Source: Cadophora sp. MPI-SDFR-AT-0126
Taxonomy: Eukaryota > Ascomycota > Leotiomycetes > Helotiales > Ploettnerulaceae
Length of the DNA stretch: 64,000 bases
NCBI GenBank assembly: GCA_020747065.1
Contig: JAGMVK010000023.1
Coordinates: 558,001 to 622,000 of the forward strand
Reading direction: 5' to 3'
Shown here: positions 53,872-64,000 of the stretch, in pieces
Layout of the letters: each line of letters starts with the position of its first letter
Position numbering within the stretch: position 1 is the stretch's first letter
Translations under genes and position numbers: made by a program
Notes under the pieces: model-generated
Databases searched by the model: none
The model's input: the letters and a program-made list of their open reading frames with translations, nothing else
Told to the model about the DNA's origin: nothing

Positions 53872-56613
53872 TCACGCCTGTGACGTCTGGGTTGCTGTGT
53901 GTTCCACCTCTTTGTCGAGTCGGCCTGTTGCGATGGCGCACTTGATAGTGGTCCGTACCGCTTCGATGTCGGGTTTCCAATTCAGCGGGTCGGATGCTGC
54001 TTTCCCTCCTAGGTAGTGGGAGAGGCTACCCCTTCTGGTCTCCGTTTGCTCTAGTAAGCATTCTCGATGCGTGTCCCACAATGAGCAGTTAAAGAGGAAG
54101 TGTTCAACTGTTTCTCTTGCCTGTCCGCAAGCACACTGATCCGATTCTGCTGCCCCGATACGATGTAGATACCCGTTGAGCCGTGCCATGCCCGTCCGCA
54201 GTTGTGCTAGCATGTTTGCTTCCCTTCTTCCTAAGGCGTCGTACAAGGTACGGGTGTGTCGCCCTGGCAACGCTGTGTCTATTTTCTTCAGGTGTTTCCC
54301 CACCCCGTCAGGAAGCGTGTTGTCGATTTGCCTCTTTGCTTTTGCTATGCTAATAATTGTGGATTTGGCGTTAGAGAATAGTTTCTGTAGTAATCTGCCT
54401 ATCTCCGTGGCCCTTCGTGCTGCCTTCTTAGCTTCTTTCCCGAGATGAAACTCTTGTTGTGCTAGGGCCCACATGAGGAGGACGCGATTGTATCCTTCCC
54501 TCAGTTCTCTGACTGCATCGTAGATTCGCATCACGCTAGCCTGACCCGACTGTTGTTTTAGTTGGCTTACTACTTGTAGCGCCGCCTGGTTACTAGTGAC
54601 GATTGTAATCTCTCTCCTTAAGACGTATGGGGGAACTCCCTGAATCGCTATTACTATCGCCTTGAGCTCGGCAACGTACGGGTTTTATTCTGATCTCGGT
54701 CCAAGGGTGATCGCGAATGTAATGGGCTGCCTATTTAGCATCCTACCGTAGGTGTTGAAAATGGCGCCTCCTATGCCTACTATACCTTTCCTCTCAGATG
54801 AGCTTATTGCAATACATATGTCGCTGATGCAATTGGCCACTTCCGCCGCTCTCTCGCTGTTTGGGTTGATGATTGCCGGTATTCGTGGTTCCCATGGACT
54901 AATCGCATATTCTTGGATGGTCTCTACAGTGTCTGTCGGTATATCTTCGTGTGCTTGGGCTATCTTCTGCAATGGCGATGTGAATCTTCGCAATACCCTA
55001 GTGCTAATTCTTGAGAGCGGATTTGTCTTGGGCAGCGTATGAAGGCCGACCCACAGCTTGATAGCCCGATCTGCGTGCCGCTCGCGTACCGTTCGTATGC
55101 TTGCTTCTGTTTCGGCCACAGCGACGGCTACCGTGCGGAATGAACCTATAATTGCCTGTGCTCCTACCCTTTGCACTCTGTTCAGTGACGCCATACCGGC
55201 AGTTCCGCATGCATGCATCCAGATGTTAGAGGCGTAGTCGACCACAGGTGCTACTGTTGACTCGAAAAGTTGCCTTGCGGTCGAGGGGGACACCATCCGT
55301 AACCTCTTTAGCGCCATGGCAGCCAAGAGACCTTTTGTCGCTGCGCTCGCGATGTGCTGTTTGTATCGCAGCTTTGAGTCCATAGTCACTCCTAAGATCT
55401 TGGCGGTCTCCTTCGGCGTTACTACTTCTCCTTTAATAGTTATTGGGGTCGTGCTGGATCGGTTCGGGCATCGAGTGAAATGCACCAAGGTCGTCTTTTC
55501 ACCCTCAAACGTTGCACCGCTTCGCTTCTCCCAATCAAGCGCCTCGTTAATAATGGCCAGGATCCCATCACGGTTTGCATCTGCTGTCGGTCCTGTGACC
55601 CATGCGGTATAATCGTCCACAAATGCCATTGATCCTCCGCTACTATCGATTCTGCGTTGGACCAGATCGGCGTTGAAGAAGAGGAACAGCACCGGCGAGA
55701 GCGGGGACCCCTGTGGCAACCCTGCTTGCGACAACAGTTGCCGTTCAGAGACGTGGCCGTTGACCAAGATAGTTGCCGTGCGATCGGAGCAAAACGCATC
55801 AATCCATTTGACCAGCTCCGGTGGAATGCCTCTTGCTGTAAGTCTCTGCAGTAGTCTCTCCTTGCACACCCCATTATATGCCCCCTTCACGTCAAAACTA
55901 ACAAGACTGAGCACCTTCTTGGCTCTCCATGCCTTGTAGATACTCTCTTGTAGAAGTATAAGAGCCTGTTCGGTTGAACGTTTCTTCCTTGCCCCGAAAT
56001 GATTCGCCGGGAGTAATCCAAATGTTTCGACCACGTATGATATCCGTTCTGCCACTACTGACTCAAGTGCTTTGCCTAGCGTGGACAGCAACGAGATCGG
56101 CCGCCACGCTTTTGCTACTGTGTAGTTCCCCTTCTTTGGCTTTTTGAGCGGTATGATTTTAGCGTCTCTCCACTGTGCAGGGAGCTCGCCGACGTCCAGT
56201 GATGTCTGGAAGAGGATGGTCACCCTCTCTTTCACTACCGGCCATATTTGCTTCCATACTATTGCTGGTAATCCGTCATGCCCGGGTGCCTTCCACGACT
56301 GTGCCGCAAACACTCTTCGCTCCACCTCCTCGACCGAAAGGCGTGGCATTGGAACCGGTGCCCGCTGGGGCCGTGGGCCTTCCTCCTCTATCACTGCAGG
56401 CAGTGGGGGGAAGAAGGTGGCCAGCAGCTCCCTCGCTTGTTCGGTCTTATCAGTCGTGCTAGATCCGTCTGTTCTCACCAAGGGCGGTATCTTGTCAAAT
56501 GCTGCGCTCCCGTCGGTGTTCAGGTACTTCGCCGCTTGCCAGATGTTTGCGTTATCTGCGAGGAAATCGTCCCAGTGAGTCTTCTTCGTATTGTAATTAA
56601 TTAAAGTAAGCAA
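53872..56613 (-). pseudogene. LINE ORF2: reverse transcriptase, RNase H and zinc-finger region, one TAA, 5' truncated
   Basis: The protein of a fungal Tad/I-type non-LTR retrotransposon, which copies its RNA into DNA at the target site. The 5' end (56613, NYNTKKTHWDDFLADN) starts after where an endonuclease domain should be. The reverse transcriptase has KPKKGNYTVAKAWRPISLLS, FDVKGAYNGVCK, GLPQGSPLSPVLF and the catalytic FVDDYTAW (xxDD box). An RNase H-like region (IVGIGGAIFN) and a C-terminal CACG...HFLFNC finger follow. TAA at 54687-54685 breaks the frame where the sister copy at 48935 reads CAA. The 3' end is at 53872. It abuts the pogo relic, so the endonuclease part is missing. Confidence 0.9.
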
Positions 56614-56699
56614 GACTTTGGGTGCACTCGCTTATGTAATCCCATATCCGACCACTAACTTTAATACCCCTCAATTGTAATTATCGTAATCTACAGGCC

Positions 56700-59302
56700 C
56701 ACCACCACTATTATCAGTCAAATTGACGTTAGAATCGGAATCAGTAGACAAATCTGACTCTACTACGCTCTTAATATCACTGCTACTCTCTTACTCTGTA
56801 TCGCTAGGGATCTCAATCGCCTTTTGTGTTAGTCTCTTAGTGCGAATTAGTCTTTAAGATGCGGCTATAATTATAGGCTCTTACTATGTAGCCTCTTTCC
56901 CTTTAATTATATTTAGTTTTCGACTTCTAGGCTTTTTTCCAGTACTAATTAAGGCCTGTATCTTTGCAGCTTTGTTAAGTTTATATTATATTTTAGCCTG
57001 AGCTTTCTCCTCCCGGATACGTATCTTTTCCATTCTTTTTTAAACCTTCGCAATCTCCTTTTCTTTTTTCTTTTACTGTTGAGCCAAAGCCTTAGTAATC
57101 TTCTCTTCTTCTAATTTCAATATATTTCCAGCAATATTTGCCTCTCTGCGGAGCTTCGTAAGTTTGGACTATTAGGCAGCTTCGTTCCTCTTGCCGATGA
57201 TTCGCAACCCTTTCCCAGAGGAGATTACACAGCCTCCGCCGCGTGATTTAATTCTCTTAGCACTATCTTCGTCATTAAGTACAAGGGATTAGCTGCCCCA
57301 GGTAGTACTTAGAACTGAAGTAAGCTCTTGGCGCGCGGCGTCCGCGCGGTGTCAGCTAATATTACATTAACTATACTACCTTTTCGGAATTTCTTATTAG
57401 AGAGTCGCTTTAATAGAGATGATAGTATATCTTCGTAAGTTTCTAGAAATTCAGCGTATACGTTGATTCCTTTAGCCCTATATAGTGTATCAAAAAATAG
57501 CGTCTTCTTATACCAACGTGGATCTTCCGCCGTCTTTCTAAAGCCGTAATCGCCGTAGTCTACTACACCTTTAGGTTACGAAGGTTACTCTGGAGTAACT
57601 GCCTCCATTAAATCTTAAATATCAAGTAATTCGTCGATACGAGAGCTTACTAATGGAGCTATTAAGTCGTCTGTAATATCGATATTTCCGTCACGTGGGA
57701 GCTATAGGAGCTGGATTCCGTCCTCCGGCTTATCGTTGAAAGCCCCATCATCCTGAATCCACGGAATATAGTCGTATTCGTTGTCTGACGCGGTTTTGGC
57801 CTCCTAAAACCGATTATTAGCTGGTACCTAGCGTGATACAGGTTTGTTAGATGCAGGAATATTGATTATATTAGATGGATTATCCAGGGTATGGTTATAC
57901 ACCCGTCCACCGGTGTCTTTATCGCTTATTTGGGTATCCTGGGTAAGCTTGAAAGCTGAAATGATAATATCCGCGTTCAGTGGCCATATGCCGGTACGCC
58001 TAAAGGCTGACTGAATTGTCTCTTTCTTAAAGGTTTTAGCTCTGATTTAGTGAAGGCACTGAAGAAAGGTATATTTGATGAAGGTATTACAACCGTCTCT
58101 AATTCTATCTTCAATTGCTCGTCCATGCCAATGCTTTTCAGACTGAAAACAAGCAACGTCTAATGGTTATGTGGCATGCGTTGAGTGAGCAATTAAACAA
58201 AAAGGTACAATATTCAGTTGCTCACACTTAGAAATAAACTCATACGTTATATGGCTACTATGGCTATTAAATATCAAGAAACGCTATTAACCTTATTAGC
58301 GGCCTCTGGTTTATTAATCAAAGTGTTTAAGCCATTCCAATGCAAGCTCGTTACTGGAATACCCCTTTTTACTACAAGAGATCTTTGTGCCTGGAGGTAG
58401 GTTATTATTAAATATCTTCTCTAGGTAGACAGCCCCCGGCATGATAATGTAGCAATTAATAGCGTAGCTAGCGGCAGAGATACACTTAATGACTGACACA
58501 GATTCGCGGTCGACAGGGTCACGGGTGTAAACCTAAAAACAGTCAATACGCACTTAGTTATCGGGATAAGCGCCTTTTAGGCGGGAAAACGTACCTTCCT
58601 GATATTCTTATACGTAATAACTATTATATTACTAATACACCCGACCCGGAAGCCAATTTCATCCATATTGAAGATATTTTTCTAATGTATTGAGTATTTG
58701 GCTATTACTGCAGCTAATTTTTTAAAGTAACTAGTGATCTCTCTAATCGTTATACAATCTTTACGCTTTTAGTCTATTAGAGTAGTCCGTAAAGTATGAT
58801 ATCGGCCAGCGGCGTCCATTCTTTTAACCCATCGTCTGGCCTAACACTGTCTAATTCGCTGGAAAACCTTTATAGAGAGACTTAATATTATAGTTACGGC
58901 CGCAATAATTATATTATATCTCATAGGAAAGCCCCTTGCGATAGCTATATTAACATACTATATTAAAGAAGCCTCTTGAGCTTTATTCAACTTCTTATTA
59001 TAGCTACTATTCTTAGCTAAAGTCTTTGAACTACCTAAATCTCTCTTCTTATATCAGTGATTTAAAGTAGAGTAGCTAACTCTATTAAATACGCTAGCGG
59101 CAATACATAGACTAGTGATTTCAGTAGCGTCGGGATTCTCATATGCCTCCAAAGCAGCTTAAATCTTAGCTTCCTAGCTTATATATACGGGGGTCTTATA
59201 TTTAGGCATCTTCCGTATACGAGTAATCCTAGCATCTAAGGGGGTCCTCTTCTTACCCTTCTTAGACCCTCTACGCTTGATTTGAGGCGTAGATTTCGCC
59301 AT
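56700..59302 (-). pseudogene. Second pogo/Fot1-type transposase relic, heavily mutated and AT-rich
   Basis: Read on the minus strand from 59302, it starts MAKSTPQIKRRGSKKGKK and shows, with stops between, a helix-turn-helix part, NMDEIGFRVG near 58640, and an intact 61-residue frame (58499-58314) with MPGAVYLEKIFNNNLPPGTK and SSNELALEWLKHFD from the DDE_1 core. The C-terminal part (about 57100-56800) is lysine/glutamate-rich as in Fot1 relatives. The numerous TAA/TAG stops and the high AT content are what strong RIP-type mutation produces. Boundaries are approximate, and no perfect terminal repeats were found. Confidence 0.72.
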
Positions 59303-59420
59303 AGTAGGCGTAGTTCGTGGTCCGGATTGAAGTATATATGTATAGGTAACAATGCGGGCAGTAGTTGCGATTCCAACAAGCCAGTTGAGCTGTTCCTTTT
59401 GAACATTATTCCGTAAAAGC

Positions 59421-60284
59421 TTATGCTAGAATATATAAGCGGAAATGCAAGACAGTCTTGGTTGGGGGGCTACTCACCCAAAGGAGCTCCTCTACTGAGA
59501 TAGCGGATGTAGTGGCGGTAAGAAAGTTGACCGCATTACTGTCAGATGGGTACCTGCTGAAGTCTTCTAAGCTAATAGCGCTATTGTCTTTATGATATTT
59601 CTGCATCAGTTCCATTGCGATATAGCCTATCGCCTTCACGTCCGCCAGACGTGGTTAGTTCCATGTGATGTCGCGGCAAGTCTCTTAGTAGGCTACCATG
59701 GGGTAAGTACAAATACAATAGAGCTCTGCCGGTCCTTAGCTTACTAATCTTGATAACCCCCTGGGAGGTAAGTAGGATATTGGAACAATTCAGAGAGCCA
59801 TGTTCTAGGTTTTGCTTCTCGAGATATGATACAGCTTCTAGGATCTATACACATTAGTAAAGACTAGGCAGCACTCTTCGGAAACGCACTTGAAAAAAAT
59901 AGCTGCCAGCTCGCATATCCTGAGGTAAGGTGGGGAGGTCACGATATGTGCTAGTGAGATAGATATATGATCGAACACCGCATAGTACGAGTCTTCAAAG
60001 CTGAACTGTTGCAGCACGGAGAGAAAATTGACGTGGCGAATTCTTTGCAATATTCGCAGCTTTAAAGCCATATCCGGGCCCGAGAACCTCTTCACGATAA
60101 AAGAATCTCGTTCGTTCCCTCTATCGGACGCGATGATAACAAACCCACTAAGATTCAATTCGTAGTCGCTTCGAAGGCTCTTCCACGGTGACTCGTTGCA
60201 GACTGTTGAGATTACAACCGTGCACTCTATCAACAGTATATAGTCATGGCTCTGCCCCCCATAGAACAGCAACCAATTCAACAT
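59421..60284 (-). pseudogene. Protein-kinase-like relic lacking catalytic motifs
   Basis: From 60284 the frame encodes a degenerate N-lobe (FIVKRFSGPDMALKLRIL, HVNFLSVLQQFSFEDSYY). After a probable intron near 59850 it reads VSYLEKQNLEHGSLNCSNIL, the position of the HRD catalytic loop. Asp is replaced (HGSLNCSN), as in a family of fungal pseudokinases. DVKAIGYIAMELMQKYHKD and SVEELL from the C-lobe follow after a one-base frameshift near 59640. Lys in VKRF is kept but no DFG is seen. Even intact members of this family would be kinase-dead. It ends at 59421 beside the pogo relic. Confidence 0.6.
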
Positions 60285-60753
60285 GCTCTATACCTTTCAA
60301 CACAGACCACTGAAGAAAGGGAGTAGGTCTCGTATAGCATCTCCATATTGGCATACCAGGAGTCTCCTGCCTCCAAAAGCCTGAAGTGTCTTGTCCTTGC
60401 TAGGCTACGTGTCCCCTATCCGACCTTCTCTAGCATCAATGCTTGCGCCACTTTCCAGCTTCGAAGTGGACTCTCTACAATTGCGTAGCAGCATTGGGCA
60501 GACTTCACGAGGAAGTGACCGAGGTGGATTGCTATAAAGCAGAGATGAAACCGCATCAAAGTATTCTTCCTTCACCCTCGTCCTCATCTCCATTTCCTAG
60601 TCAGCTTTTCATTACCCAGTTTCCTACTCAACTTTTCATTGTTTGGTTTACTATCTCCGTGCTTGTAATCTTCACATCAATCTCAAAACTCAACAATCAA
60701 CAATCAACAATTCTCTTTCCCCAACTCTCCAACTTTCTCAATCCTCGGCAATC
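60285..60753. other. Spacer upstream of the secreted-protein relic
   Basis: The second half (60560-60750) is CT/A-rich with many tca/aatc repeats, as in fungal leader sequences. Probably promoter and leader of the gene at 60754. Confidence 0.45.
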
Positions 60754-61183
60754 ATGCAGATCTCTACCACCACCATCCTCGCTGCTTCAGCTTTCATCGC
60801 CTCAGTCTCCGGATATCCTCTCAAGGTTTTCAGCACCTGTGGCAGCGCCCAACCTTCCAGTGGTAGCCTGACTCTCATCGCACATTGCCACCGCAGCAGC
60901 TTGCCAGGACCAGTGCGATGCCAACAGCTCTTGCCAGTTTTTCGTCTTCGGTCTAGTTGATGGCACCGCCAAGTGTATGCTCTACTCTGTAGTGGCTGTA
61001 TCTATCCCCAAGCAATCCAGCACCAATCTGATCGCGTACGACAAGGCTTGCACTTCAGTCCCACCAGTTGTCCCAACCAGCTCCAATCCAACGGGAGCCA
61101 CCACCAGCATATCTGGCTCAACCGCAGACTCATCATGCTCGACCTCGAAGGTCAGCCGGCCACCAAAGTGTCTGCTTTGTTAG
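60754..61183 (+). pseudogene. Small secreted cysteine-rich protein, frameshifted and cut by Gypsy sequence
   Basis: It starts with a clear signal peptide (MQISTTTILAASAFIASVSG, then YPL). The mature part begins FSTCGSAQPSSG. A frame change near 60875-60890 puts the cysteine-rich domain (ACQDQCDANSSCQFFVFG, KCMLYSV, AYDKACTSV) in another register, followed by a Ser/Thr-rich tail. The domain pattern resembles PAN/apple-like modules of fungal secreted proteins. The 3' end runs into retrotransposon sequence near 61185. Function is unknown. It could be a cell-wall or effector-like protein, but no evidence supports a toxic role. Confidence 0.55.
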
Positions 61184-61189
61184 ATATCG

Positions 61190-61990
61190 AGTCTTCAGAG
61201 TGATAGCATTAAGGGCTCTGTAATCAGCGCGTAAGCTACCTCCCGGCTTTCTCAAGAAAAGCACCGGGACGCAGCAGGTGATCTGGAAGCCCGGATGAAT
61301 CTTTCCCCAGGTTTCTTCCAGGTACTCGCGCAAGACGAGCAGCTCCCCTCTTGACATATCATCACAGGTCCGAAGGGTGGTTCGGCTCCTTCTTTGAGTT
61401 GTATGTTATGATCATATGAACGGTGTAGGGGAGCATCTCGACATCTCGTAAAGTCACAGCAAAAGCTGTGTATCCCTTAGGAGCTCTCCTAGCCTTGTCC
61501 GCCAGCCGGACGAACGGGGCAGCTCCAATCTATGCAAATGTCTATTGCTTGGATGGTAATCCCTTTCCGAGGAAGTCCCTGTACTTCGATATGTCGCTTG
61601 ACTTCACAAGTCTGATGGCAATGACTTGAGTCAAAGGCGAGTGTGTTCTTCCGCCAGGGAATGGGGTCGTGGGTCTGCATCCTTGGTATCCCCGAAACAA
61701 TTGGGTGTTGACTGAGTTTAGTGAAGGAACAAGCCAACTCTAGCATTACGATGCCGAAACACCTGAACGGGGCAGAGCACGGAGCGACAACAGCTGAATT
61801 TGTTGTACATATGAACAGTAGCAAGTTCACAGAGGGTTCAGAGCACCCTTGACACCCTGATCTGGCGTACGGTCCACCCCGGGCGCTACTAATCGAGTCG
61901 TCTCGCATCTCTCCGTGGTCCATTGACTCATCCATGCTGGCAGAGAGCTTCGTAGATGATTGGAAAGGTTCCAGAGAATAGGTGGATTTC
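61190..61990 (-). pseudogene. Gypsy-type retrotransposon fragment (protease to RT start)
   Basis: Minus-strand text includes PIVSGIPRMQTHDPIPWRKN and LAFDSSHCHQTCEVKRHIEV (protease region), and then [15 protein letters not shown] and [20 protein letters not shown] (start of the reverse transcriptase) near 61357-61200. Frames shift between segments. It has no catalytic YxDD box, RNase H or integrase. It is the broken start of a Gypsy pol gene lying against the secreted-protein relic. Confidence 0.7.
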
Positions 61991-62829
61991 GAAGGGGCGT
62001 CGTAGTCAAACTTGCAAATTTTTAGCAAGAAAACTTGATAAAGACTCAAGACTGTGTGAGTTCCGGTGGCAGGAAGGGGTTACTCACAATGGCAAGGTTG
62101 AAGCAAACGGTAGGCCAGATCCATTCGTAAGACTAGAGATTGTGGAGCGACACGATAACTGACGCTGAGCGGTACATTGTCGCGGCTTCTACATGGTGGT
62201 TTGAAGGAGCTATTTGAAGATGAAGCCTTGCTCATGATCATGGCATGCAGTTCCTTCAGAACGCAACTTGAGCTCAGCGCGCCCATCGTTGATGGCACGG
62301 TACACCATGTGTTGATTGGGAGTGCAGCATACATCGGTGTGGGCCTCGACATGCAACGAAAGGACAGTTGTAGTATATTGCAAATTTGCATTTGCGAAGC
62401 TGGGTGAGTGTTGACAATATCATCTTGGACGATGATGATGATGTTCATTTACGGCCGAGATAGGGCGGAGCCCATAGGCAGCTATCGAAGATCCGCTACG
62501 CCTACTCTAGCTACGTCAAAACTCGGTTCTGAGCCCAAAAACAGCAAAATCTAAACAAATTCTCTAAACTGTTCTCTACAAGCGTTCTCTATTCCGTAAA
62601 AATTGTCTTACTTATCCTATCCCTATTCTATAGCCCGTAGCCTAGAGACAACGAAGACCTCTCACTTGCACCTAATAATCCTCTATAAATATCGAGTCGA
62701 TGCAAAGTAAATCATCCTATAATAGACCGAAATAGCTAACCACCCAGATACCGGCAACTGCATGCGGTGGTAGAGGGATTATGCTAGATTGAAAATAGGC
62801 TGGAATAGATCGCATTAGTCGTACGAATA
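61991..62829. other. Spacer
   Basis: No convincing gene. A GATGATGATGATG run lies at about 62430-62442. The right end probably is the 3' part of LINE ORF1 in decayed form. Confidence 0.4.
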
Positions 62830-64000
62830 TAATGGTAATAGTCGTAACTTGGCAAGCTCTCGTCGGTATACTGGACACCCTGGGTCAGTAGCCTTGTAGG
62901 CACCCTTTCCACCGCACGGTGCACACTTAAAGGTCGTCGAGGTGCATGTTAATGCCGAATGTCCTAGCAGTGCACACTGTCCACAGATTGGAGCCGGCGC
63001 TCAGCAACAGTAGTGTAAATGGCCGTAAAGATGGCAGCGATAGTAGCGTGTAGGTTGACGGCCTATAACAAACGGACGAGTATATACGCACTCTCCGTTT
63101 GCCATAGTAATCGTCATCTTTGCAAGAAGCCTATCAACCTCCTCCTTCGTGTCCAAATACACAACTATCGAGCGATACTCCTTGTCAATCGACATATTCC
63201 CAAGCCACCGCGTCTTATGAACCTTGACCCCATTCAGCTAACCGAAAATTAAACAACCCATCTCGTCTACCGCCCGCCCCCGTAATATGCCCTATCAATC
63301 CTCACTGGATACCATTGCTCTCCGTATAGCGTTCCTCTATCAAAGTATATCCTAACCCAAGTGTCATCCTTCCGCACGTTGTCGATATCCTTGCCTTGGA
63401 AGAGCAGCCAGTACCGCTCATTCCCCTTGGAATTGACTCCTAAACACGTTATATTCCTCCCCTTCAAGGCCTCATTCACACGTCTGCACACAGCGCCTGC
63501 GTTCCCCTCCTTGATCTTCGGGATCGCCACTCGACTAAGGTCAAGTCCAATCCCCGGAATCTGAGCTAGGGCTATCGATGGCGGTGGAGACAATGGAGGC
63601 GACGGTGGAGGCGGAGGACCCGTAGAGGGGGGTGTTTGATTCGTGGGAAAAGCTCGTTTCGTATGAACTCCTCTAGAGTTTCGATACGTTGCTTTGCTTT
63701 CTCCGCTCGGCGCTCCGCAGACAAGAGGGCAGATTCGACACGCGTAAGGAGGGCTTTGACTTGTGCCCACTGGTCGGTATCCACTGTTGTTAGTACTGCT
63801 TGAGACGTCGTAGCCCTCGTAGAGTTGGCCCGCTTCGCATGGTGTGGTGAATTGGGCCCGAAGGGCTGGGTGCGCTTCAAAGGTCGCCCCCGAGTGCTCG
63901 TAGTTTGAACTGTGATCGAGTCATCTCCATTAGATTCGTCGAGCAATTCAAACGAATTGCCCTTCCGGCTGTTCACGTTGTTCCTGCTGTTCTTTGGCAT
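62830..64000 (-). pseudogene. LINE ORF1 (gag-like, CCHC zinc knuckles), frameshifted
   Basis: The ATG is the last codon of the window (64000-63998, MPKNSRNNVNSRKGNS). A coiled coil follows (LLTRVESALLSAERRAEKAKQ region) up to about 63650, where the register shifts into a Pro-rich hinge (PPPPPSPPLSPPPS). A conserved domain with RVNEALKGRNITCLGV and RYWLLFQGKDID follows. A second shift near 63270, a TAG where Gln is expected and a TGA lie before the zinc knuckles (clear one: CGQCALLGHSALTC, CX2CX4HX4C, about 63000-62955). These proteins bind retrotransposon RNA. It may belong to the LINE whose ORF2 lies at 53872-56613, with the two parts separated by later insertions, but that is not proven. 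Confidence 0.72.

Noticed and set aside
17971..54687. Reassigned genetic code in which TAA/TAG encode Gln
   Set aside because: CAA and CAG are used freely, intact genes in the window end in TAA/TAG at expected places, and the two LINE copies differ from each other at the same codons. C-to-T mutation explains this better.
1..64000. CRISPR arrays, bacterial-type operons, rRNA genes
   Set aside because: None seen. Spaced identical repeats are limited to the 68-bp and 15-bp arrays, and gene structure is eukaryotic.

Overview
The window looks like a piece of a filamentous ascomycete (Pezizomycotina) genome. The evidence is short introns (about 45-85 nt) with GTAAGT-like donors and CTAAC/CTGAC branch sites, and fungus-typical families: a Zn2Cys6 regulator, a fungal C2H2 zinc-finger protein, a HET protein, a 2EXR protein, a fungal rhodopsin-domain membrane protein, a secreted SurE-like phosphatase, and ankyrin proteins with an NLR-type N-terminal helical domain. 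The species cannot be read from the sequence.

Layout. 1-3.9 kb: a cut-off Mutator-like (MULE) transposase, a repeat-rich spacer and a complete Tc1-type element. 4-18.5 kb is the main host block: a small cysteine-containing protein, a C2H2 zinc-finger gene, an F-box/LRR-like relic, a Zn2Cys6 transcription factor, an endosulfine (Igo1-type) gene and a broken fusion of an NLR-type N-terminal domain with two ubiquitin-like domains. 18.6-31 kb is transposon territory: a decayed pogo element, a 68-bp tandem array of intron-like units, a hypothetical two-exon gene, a young-looking MULE with perfect 177-bp inverted repeats and 9-bp target duplications, a LINE relic and a decayed piggyBac element. 31-47.5 kb is the second host block: metallophosphoesterase, two relics, a 2EXR pseudogene, SurE-like phosphatase, ankyrin protein, DUF3723-like protein, a hAT-type MITE, a HET gene, a Tc1 relic split by a MITE, and a multi-exon membrane protein. 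48-64 kb is again dominated by repeats: two copies of one LINE, a rhodopsin-domain pseudogene, a second pogo relic, a kinase-like relic, a secreted-protein relic next to Gypsy fragments, and a LINE ORF1 running to the window end.

A common theme is premature TAA/TAG stops exactly where a glutamine codon (CAA/CAG) is expected. They occur in transposons and in several host-like genes. This is the product expected from C-to-T change at CpA, as in repeat-induced point mutation (RIP). Two LINE copies inside the window prove it reciprocally: each has a stop where the other still has CAA or CAG.

The most unusual locus is the gene at 17216-18510 (minus strand), an N-terminal NLR-type domain followed by two ubiquitin folds with an LRLRGG junction and a conserved-looking C-terminal tail. 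The most unusual non-coding structure is the 68-bp array at 21485-21920, where every unit carries a splice donor, a branch-like motif and an acceptor. Exon coordinates were worked out by hand from splice signals and reading frame and have no transcript support.
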